From contig JAHQIY010000005.1 of assembly GCA_019054805.1 (NCBI GenBank), positions 665,501 through 729,500 on the forward strand: a stretch of DNA of 64,000 bases, given 5' to 3'. The position numbers and the translations under genes were made by a program. The notes under the pieces are model-generated. The model saw only the letters and a program-made list of their open reading frames with translations, ran no database searches and had not been told where the DNA came from. The stretch is from Brachionus manjavacas (Eukaryota > Rotifera > Eurotatoria > Ploima > Brachionidae). Positions 56,071-64,000 of this stretch are shown here, piece by piece. Position 1 is the first letter of the stretch, and each line of letters begins with the position of its first letter.

Positions 56071-56947
56071 TTGGGTCTGTATTCATGTTAGACCGATATT
56101 CATTTCTTTTTATTAAAACTTGCGAAAAGTTTATTTTCATTAGCGGTGAAAGAAATTGTGGGCTGTAAATAAATAAATGTTTTAAAAATTAAAAATTTTC
56201 AAATACATTAAATTTATTTATTAATAAAAAAATTTTAATTTAATCATTTCAAAATCTTGAATTAAAAATAATACTGCGATTTTAAATAAAATATTTCGTG
56301 AATATTTGTAAGCTCAAAGGTCAATATTGAAGAAATAGAAAGGTATATATTTTTTTAATCCTTGTATCAAGAGCTTCAATACTTCTCCTTTAACACAAAC
56401 ACAAAAAATTGTCACAAAATCATTAAATTATTCTCAGGTTCATTTTGAACTAATTCATTCATTCAAAAAAATAAAAATGTTATTCCGACATAGTCTAATA
56501 CTTTTATTAAAATTTCATCGTGTATATAATATGCAAAAAATTGAAATTCCTTTTAATTTAATATAATTTAAAATGTGAAAAAAAAATTATTTGTTGACAA
56601 ATAATAAAAAACAAAAATTCTAAATTTGATAATTTCAATTAGTATCTAAAAGAATTGTAAAGTTATAATGCTTCGAAAAAATTAATTGAGTTTAAATTAT
56701 ACTTAAAAAATAGGGTAAAATTCAGTCGGGCTGAGGTTTGAATAAATTGCAACTATGGAGCTCATAGACTTCATTTCGGCCCTTTTAAAAAAAGAAAATT
56801 TTCATTAATAATGTGGCTTATTTCAAGCTAAATATTTGAGTTGCCTAGCAACAAAATAGATAATATTATTTTAGTCAAAAATAGCAATAAAATTTCAAAT
56901 TTAAATTTTTTCCATTTCTAGACTCTATTTAAAAGCAAAATATTAAA
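56071..56947. other. Upstream region of DZANK1
   Basis: AT-rich; promoter and 5' UTR of DZANK1 presumably lie in its last part. Nothing else seen. Confidence 0.45.
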
Positions 56948-59900
56948 ATGACTGCGGGTTCAATTGCCGTTCCAACTATAGTCCCTTTGCGAGCACCTGT
57001 GCCGGGAAAACTTAAAAACATAATTGACACTCAAACACCCATTGAACTACGAACCGAGACGCCCGGTGCCGAGATTTTTTTTTCCATCGACGGCTCAAAA
57101 CCGGACCACTTTGCTGCTTTAGGTGTCGAAAGAAGCACCATGAAATACACCAAGCCATTTAAACTGCGAGTGGGAAAAATAACTGTAAAAGCTCTCGCTG
57201 TATCGAGAGACGGAGCCCGAGAAAGCCACATAGTGACCAAATGCTTTGAGGTCGAAAAGACCCATGAAAAAGAAAATGTCGACAAAAAATTCCCTAAAAA
57301 TGACAGCTTCGCTTTTATCGATGATTTGGAGAGGGAGCGAAAAAAAGAAATTATAAAAAAAAGAGGAATTTTGAAAAAAATTGTCGAGTCCAATAATCTG
57401 TCATACCGGAGTGGTATTCCTTTGACGCTTGGAAAAAATATTTTAAAATTTTAAAATTTTGTTCAATTAGATGGTGGTAGTATGAGTGACCCGGAAAGTG
57501 CTCGTTATGGCAAAGAGACCAAATTTTTGGGAACACGTTTCAGCAAAACCAGTCACCAAACAAATGAATCAAAAAATTCAACAGTTAATTTTGCGCCTTT
57601 TGAAGACGAATTGAACAATTCAAACCGCAGAGTTGTCTTGCCGGACTCGTCAGCTCAGGCTTTAAGGCTGCAACGTGAAACTGATTTTTTAAAGTAACTG
57701 AATACATTTTTTTATAATTTAAAAATTTTTTTTTTCAAAAGATGCATTTATTGTTTTGCTAGCAGACCACAAGATCCAAGTGCTAGATATTGCTCTGAGT
57801 GTGGCAAAAATTTACCATCCATTCCTCAGGCTAAAATGGTTCCCCCTACAACAGGCCAGCTCGGAACTTGCTTCTATTGCCGATCCATAGTCCCATTTAA
57901 CACCAGCATTTGCGTCATTTGTGAGAACCCAATTAATCCACAGCTCCAACCTCAGGCTACCATTAAATTACAGGTAACTTTAATTATTGACATAAATTTA
58001 TTCCCAGTCAACAATATTTTTAAGAATTTTTAACTATTCCTTGATGATTTTTAAAACAAATTATTGGATCTATACTGATAGGTGATCACAAATTATGTGA
58101 TCAGTAACCCTCACCTAAAGTATGTGACCAAAAATTGATCCACTATTTTTTAGATTGATAACATAGTTTATATTGCATTTAATTTTTTTAATCTCTTTTA
58201 AAAAATAGAAGAAGTATAGAAGAAGTATAGAAGAAGTAAAAAAATTAATTAATAAGAGAAGCACAATCAAGTGTTCTGCATTCGATAACTACTTAGAACA
58301 AATAGGGTTAACAATACATAAAAAACAAAAAACATTAAAATTTAAAGCTGATCATTTTCAATTTCTTTGGTCACGTAATAAAATTTTTTTCAATTTTTTT
58401 TTATTATTATTCTTCTGATCACATAATATAAAAACAACTCGTCACCTATCACTACAGACCATAACTATTCACTGTAAATACCTTGTTTTTTCTTATTCCA
58501 GTCTTCAGGATTTAATATTAGAATTATTAAACTAAAGGTCTGATGCTAAGTAATCAGATGCTTAATAGAAAAAGAATTTTCATGATATATGGTTAAAACA
58601 AAAAAGATTAATTTTAATTAGTAAATTAAAAATGGGCTAACAAACAACTTTGAAATTAACATGTTGAGCATCATCGATGAGAATCAGTGGAACGCAACAA
58701 GATGGTTTTGATAGACATAGTTCAAAGATCTATGTCCAATGCCTCCTTATTTTTCAATTTAAACTTTCTATTTTAGAAATTTATAGCAATTTTTTGATGA
58801 GCTTAATTTTTCACTTTTACTATTTCAGTGAAATTTTCTCTCAGATCAATTTTACTATTTTACTTAGAAAAATTCTCAAAAAGTTCAGTATTACTATTTA
58901 ACTATTTTCTAAAGAAGTAATATTAATATGATTTTAGAAAAGTAAAGTAAAATAAAGATCAAATAATTATTAAGGCCCTAAACTTCTGCTCACTTGAAAC
59001 CTGGGCTTCGCCCCGGACCCATTTGACCTAAGTCGCTATTCCCTAAACCGGACCCGACCCGAATAACCCGCTTTTATTTTAGATGAGTTTATATTAATAA
59101 AGCTTTTTTTTGTTTAAAAATATCGATTTTATTATTTGTTTCATTCAATTAACGCGATTCCCTAAACCGGAGTTTCGTTTCCGACCACGTCTTATCAGAA
59201 ATTTGATAAAACAAAAAGAAGTTGCTACCGATGTCTTTAGCTAAGTCAAACTATGGTCAATTTTAGAGTTAATTTTCTTTAAATGATATAATTTTAAAAC
59301 TGGACAATCCTTGATTTTCTCCATTATGATTATTTATATTTTATTTTTCAAAAAATTAAATAAAAGTTATTTAAATAATCGGATAATATTTTTATAAAAA
59401 ATTTTGTGCATAACTGAATTTTTTCAGGATCTTAAAAAACGCAACTTAAATAATTTGTATTAATACAAATTTTTAATGAAATTAATTTTAAGAAAAGCAG
59501 TTCTTTGCTCCAATACATGTAATAAATTTATTTCTGAAAAGATTCCTGAGGAAATTCTTTAAAATTTAAATTGTACGGCAATTTTTTCATTTTTATCTTT
59601 ATTCGGTATTTAATGTGACAATTATAACAAAATAATTAATTAAGTATTAAATCAATTTCATTTTTAATCAATTTGTTATATTTAAAATCAATTTATTCTA
59701 AAAAAGGTTTTGAACTAATAAATAATCAAATATTTTGCACCTGTCATTACTTACAATTTTTCTATTTTAATTTTCTTTTATATTATGTTTTAATTTATTT
59801 TACTCTTTAACGTATTTTTTCCTTAAATTTTTATTTTATTTTTTTTACTCTGAAAGAGCTTTAGCTCGGAACTGATAAAACATATAATTAAATAATGATA

Positions 59901-62900
59901 GAGTATTAAAATTTTTCTAATAACAAAAAAATATTTAGAACTGAGGGTTGAAATGGGAAATATTTTTAAAAAACTTAATAAAAAATAGCTGTTTTTATTA
60001 TTTTAAAAAATAAGCAGTTCAAATTTCAGACAAATTGAAGTCCATGATCAAATATTTAATTTAAAATAAAAATTATTGGTTTTAGATTTTAAAAAAAAGG
60101 TATTTTTTATCAATTTTTAAAAATGACTTAACTTGATTAGATATGATTTGTTTAATCTTTAATTGGGAAGTAAATTATATGAATTTTATCTTAAGTAAAA
60201 ATAAAATCTTTATCAATATTTTGAAATTTATCAAAAAATGATCTTTGTTTCGTTGTAATATATTTTAATTAATATTTAAATATATGCCTCAATTTGTACA
60301 TCTTAATGTGGACGCGCGTTTAACAGGCTTGAGAAAAACGTGAGCGTTATCGCACGCCAACAAAAAACCATCAAAATCAAAAAATTTCCAAATTTTTTTA
60401 AAAAATTTGTCTTGTGTAATTTTAACTAAGTATTTTTTGAAAAATTTTATATTAATTTTCATTTTCTAAAGAGCATGATAAAATATAAAAATTTTATTAA
60501 AATTTATCTTTTGAAATGTAAATTAACTTGTCTTTAATAATCTTTAAGTAATGGTTACAAAATAATGGCAAAATAGTTTAAATAAATATATGATAATTGT
60601 TTAAAAACGAAATATACATTTTGATAAAATAATGATAGATTTTTTTAAAGCCAAAGGTTATGTGCTCAAATTGCACCACTTCAAATCCTGCTAATTACAC
60701 GACTTGCGTTGCATGTGATAAAAAACTAGTTCCAGCTAATTCAGTTCATGTAAATTAAATTAAATTTAATTAATAATTTTGATCTACTTAATTAAAAAAA
60801 ACTAAAGCCTGTGGATTTAGCATTAACTGTGCCTCAGTACCCAGTACCAGCCGGAAAGAATGCAACTTGTAGCCAATGTTTTCGAATCAACAGAAATGAT
60901 GCCAGATTTTGCGATTGGTGTGGAGCTAAGGTAAATAATTTAAAGTAAAATTGGTAAAAATTGCCCCTGTTGACCAGATTTTGTGACATCAATCTAAAAA
61001 AATTATCAATAAGTTATGCCTTGTGATTTTAAAAACTCAACTTTCAGCAAATAGTCAGAATTATTATTCAAAAAATTGTTCAGGCAAGACAAATCAAGTC
61101 GAAATAATACAGTTTTAAATTTAAAAAGAATTTATTTTAACAAATGTGTATTTTGAATCAGCAAAACCAAATAAATTTTAATTTTAAAGAAAAAATTATG
61201 AAAAGTTAATTAAACTAAAAAGTCTTCAAAATTCAAATTTGACTTTTCGAAAGTTAAATTAAATTAAATGCAAGAATTTTAAATGAAAAATGAAAAAAAA
61301 TATTTAAAAAAATTTGTTTTTCTTCAAATTTTTCTAAATTATTCAGTTTTTTTTTACAAAAAAATTTTAATTCTTTTTTCTTGACAAAATCTGATATAAA
61401 AGTAAAAATTAAATCAAAGAAAATTACAAAAAAAATTGTTTTAAATAATTTTATCAATTCGGTTTTGTGATGTGAGTTTAAAGATTCTAGAAGCGTAAAA
61501 CTATTCTATAGTTTTAACTGTTGTTATAAATCGACTCCAACCGATTGAAAAAATTTAAAAATGACTAAATTTTCCAATAGATCTAATAAAAATAAAGCTC
61601 TATTTTTTCGTCTTTTACTGATAATTTTTAATAATTTTTAAATAGCATGAAAAAGTGCAATGCAGGTTTATTTTTTTTAAATAAATGGGATTTTTGAAAA
61701 TTTTAGCAGCTTTTTATCAAATAATTCAAAATCAATTTGAAAACATAGGACTCTAAATTTTTTAAGGAAGTGAAAGGCTTTTATAAAGGGGGAAAATAAC
61801 CATAAAATATTTAAGATAGTAAAATTGTCTATCTAAAAATTTAAAAGCTTATTTTATTTATTATCTACTGGAAAAGGAATCTTTTAAAAACAACATCCAT
61901 CAAAAAAGCAAAAAAAAATTGATGGCTAAAATGAATTAATGGGAGTTTTTTTTACATGAAAATGGAAGCTAAATAAATATCAAATGGCATAACGTGAATG
62001 TATTAAAAAAATTCTCTCTTTAATGATAATCGTATTTTATTTAAATTTTAGTCGATTTTAAATTAACAAAATCTAATCGATTTATAAGAAAATGTAAGTT
62101 TCATATTTGCATAACTTTTTGAATGTTCGAGCTTTTTTCAATCTGTAAACGATTAACTTATAAATCGACTAGATTTTTTCAATTTACTGACTTCAAATAA
62201 AAAATATTTCAACTAATAAATTTTGATAAATAATTAATTATTTAATAAAAAATTTTTGAAAATTCTTGAATAAAAACCATTTTCTTCGATTTTTCCACCT
62301 TAATTTAATGATATTTAAAATAAATAGCCACAGCGTCAACTTAACCCATTGGAGTGTGGTCGATGTGGAGCAAGTAATCATCCATATACCAAATTTTGTG
62401 CTTCATGCGGAACCTTAATCCAGCCTCCGTCAAATCAAAACCCCAGCGCTACTGTCTTGGCCTCCAATAAAAGCACCCAACCAGCTTGGCTCTCCAATAT
62501 TGACTCAAAAGCAATGTCAATTTTAAACAAACAATACAGTACAACATCAACACAGACTTATGGTATTTACTACACATCTTCAAAAGGTTTGGAAAATAAA
62601 CTGGAAAAAGAGGACAGAGGTCTAAAACTAGACCGTGAATTTTTGGAAAGACGTCCCGCATTGACAGCTATTAGTGCTGGTCGTGGTTACTGGAGGCAGC
62701 AGATGGACCACATATGTGCTCACTTAAAAGCATTTGCTCATAATAACGCCGAATTTAGGGCCTTAGCAGCTGAGCCAAAGCTTGGAAAAATAAATACCGC
62801 AAAAGTTGATATTGATTCCAGCTGGTTTACGATTACTGCCACTTTTCCAATTCGAAATAACACAACTAAAGATGGCTTTAATTCAAGTTCCATTATTGAA

Positions 62901-63682
62901 CAAGCACTTAAAGGAGGAAGCACTCTGAGCAAAATAGACTATGATTATATAAATTCTAAAATTGCGGGCAGAGAATCTAGTCTGTCTGATACCGAATCGG
63001 CATCAGAAGACGATTCGTACCGATCTGAAGAAGCTAAAAAACCGCGAAAAAAAAAAGTTGAAAAATATGAAGATAGATTGAGTGGCGAGGACAGGCAGTT
63101 GATTAAAGAACTTGGCAGAAATGGACGCGGTAGGGCAAAGGAAGTTGAATATTTGCTAAAAGAAGGAGCTAATCCAAACGCAAAGACCAAAGATGGCTTA
63201 ACAATGCTTCATTTAGCCATTCGAAATCGACATATTGACACTATTCCTGCTTTAATCAAACAAGGTGCAGATATTAAAAGCAAAATCCCACCGTAATTTA
63301 AGAAAAGATAAAAAATATTTTGAATTTGAAAAATTTTTTAAATAGAAAAGGAAATACTGTTTTGCATGAAGCGGTTCTTTTGGGTCCCGAATCTTCAGCT
63401 GTAATAAAAATGCTTTTGGAGTAAGTTTAGTACCAACGAAAAGGAATTAAAAAAAAACTAATATTTTTTTAAGTTTAGGAGCTAGTCCCTCATGGAAAAA
63501 CTCAAGAAATGAAAAAGTATTCAATGTTTAAAATTTATATTTTTTTTATTTTTTTGTTTTAGCCATTTGATTTGGCAATGAAAGAAAATAACACTGTAGC
63601 TGTGAACTTGCTAAATGAGCAAGTTGGAAATGACATGATTTCAACTTATCTAAAAACAAGACCCAATGAGATAAGACCATGA
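56948..63682 (+). CDS. DZANK1: DZANK1, zinc-ribbon and ankyrin-repeat protein
   Basis: Nine exons: 56948-57413, 57471-57693, 57742-57973, 60651-60749, 60808-60930, 62328-63292, 63346-63420, 63474-63516, 63563-63682. All introns are GT..AG and frame is kept throughout; about 781 residues (human 752). The N-terminus MTAGSIAVPTIVPLRAPVPG and TPGAEIFFSIDGSKPD match the conserved start of the family. Five zinc-ribbon modules follow (CIYCFASRPQDPSARYCSEC; CFYCRSIVPFNTSICVIC; CSNCTTSNPANYTTCVAC; CSQCFRINRNDARFCDWC; CGRCGASNHPYTKFCASC), largely one per exon. Ankyrin repeats are near 645-770 (DGLTMLHLAIRNRHIDTIPA; GNTVLHEAVLLGPE; PFDLAMKENNTVAVNLL). Vertebrate DZANK1 works with Ninl in dynein-linked cargo transport and cilium assembly. 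Introns 3 (2677 nt) and 5 (1397 nt) are long and carry repeats. Confidence 0.93.
58074..58455. mobile_element. MITE in DZANK1 intron 3
   Basis: Inverted ends ACTGATAGGTGATCAC (left) and AGTGATAGGTGACGAG (right, other strand), with further matching blocks ATTATGTGATCAG and ATGTGACCAAA/ACGTGACCAAA. About 380 bp, noncoding; superfamily not assigned. Confidence 0.65.
58975..59190. repeat. GC-rich patch with duplicated TTCCCTAAACCGGA
   Basis: TTCCCTAAACCGGA occurs at about 59039 and 59159 in the same orientation, with CGGACCCGACCCGAATAACC between. A local compositional outlier in DZANK1 intron 3; origin unknown. Confidence 0.5.
59830..59890 (+). mobile_element. LINE 3' end, GAGC-hairpin family
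   Basis: TTTTACTCTGAAAGAGCTTT, AGCTCGGAACTGATAAAACA. Only the terminal tail of the family is recognisable; in DZANK1 intron 3. Confidence 0.7.
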
Positions 63683-63961
63683 TATGCTTTTATTACAGAA
63701 TAATTTTTTTGTCAGATTTTAATATTTTATTGTTTTGAAAATCGATCAACGATAGCTTTAATTTTTCTAAAAAAAATTTAATTTTTTTTTAAATAAAATT
63801 AATAATCGAAAATATATTTTAAAGTGTTAAAAAGAATTTTTTTTTTAATATTAACTTAAAAACTTATTCAATATACAATCTAAAAAGAAGCTAAAAAGAA
63901 GGACTTTGATCCATTCTCAGTGGCCTGAGGATTTCCTCAAAAATAAATAAAATAATATACA
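63683..63961. other. 3' flank of DZANK1
   Basis: AT-rich, probable 3' UTR with AAATAAA at 63791. Confidence 0.5.
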
Positions 63962-64000
63962 ATCTAATAATAATAATAATAATAATAAAGAGCTACGTCA
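63962..64000 (-). repeat. Possible repeat D tail cut by the window end
   Basis: (AAT)n followed by AGAGCTAC on plus; on minus this reads GTAGCTCT then (ATT)n, like the 3' end of repeat D. Only the last few bases are in the window. Confidence 0.45.

Overview
The window is nuclear DNA of a small invertebrate animal. The evidence is spliced genes with tiny GT..AG introns (mostly 42-60 nt), animal-specific families (IL-17-like cytokine, SELENBP1, DZANK1, DUSP22/15, EPB41L5/Yurt, B-box/NHL protein, PEHE-domain MSL1/KANSL1-like protein), a 5S rRNA gene, and a very AT-rich background full of decayed LINE, Merlin, hAT, MULE and DDE-transposase relics. Strong AT richness, very short introns and this gene set suggest a rotifer, perhaps a monogonont such as Brachionus. 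This is an inference; no diagnostic marker of the taxon was seen.

Layout. 0-10 kb: an IL-17-like gene, a LINE relic, then a head-to-head pair (SLX9 on minus, B-box/NHL on plus, 60 bp apart). The 5' ends of both genes and their shared promoter are copied in inverted orientation about 3 kb downstream (4430-5210 versus 8262-9041). Between the arms lie a LINE 3' end, a hAT relic and a perfect 20-bp hairpin. 10-14.5 kb: a GC-rich EPB41L5-like gene, a 124-bp satellite array, a tRNA-derived SINE-like piece and another LINE end. 14.5-23 kb: gene-poor AT-rich DNA with LINE scraps and a Merlin copy. 23-31 kb: SELENBP1, a single 5S rRNA gene, a palindromic MITE, a second Merlin copy and a GC-rich RRM/RS-domain gene. 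31-40 kb: repeats, an EF-hand protein with a proline/valine repeat region, and a seven-exon glycyl-tRNA synthetase with a likely mitochondrial presequence. 40-52 kb: a DDE transposase scrap with a perfect 64-bp inverted repeat, a DUSP22/15-like phosphatase, and a PEHE-domain gene whose 4.4-kb intron holds a Merlin copy and a LINE relic. 52-64 kb: a 5'-truncated LINE with EN and RT domains, then a nine-exon DZANK1 gene.

The host genes are unrelated and show no operon-like logic beyond the SLX9/B-box pair. The unifying theme is the repeat ecology. Several retroelement families end in small conserved hairpins followed by short tandem-repeat tails, and one repeat folds into a predicted three-way junction with pairing kept between diverged copies. 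Gene models come from reading splice sites by eye and checking that frame is preserved across each junction; no transcript evidence was available.
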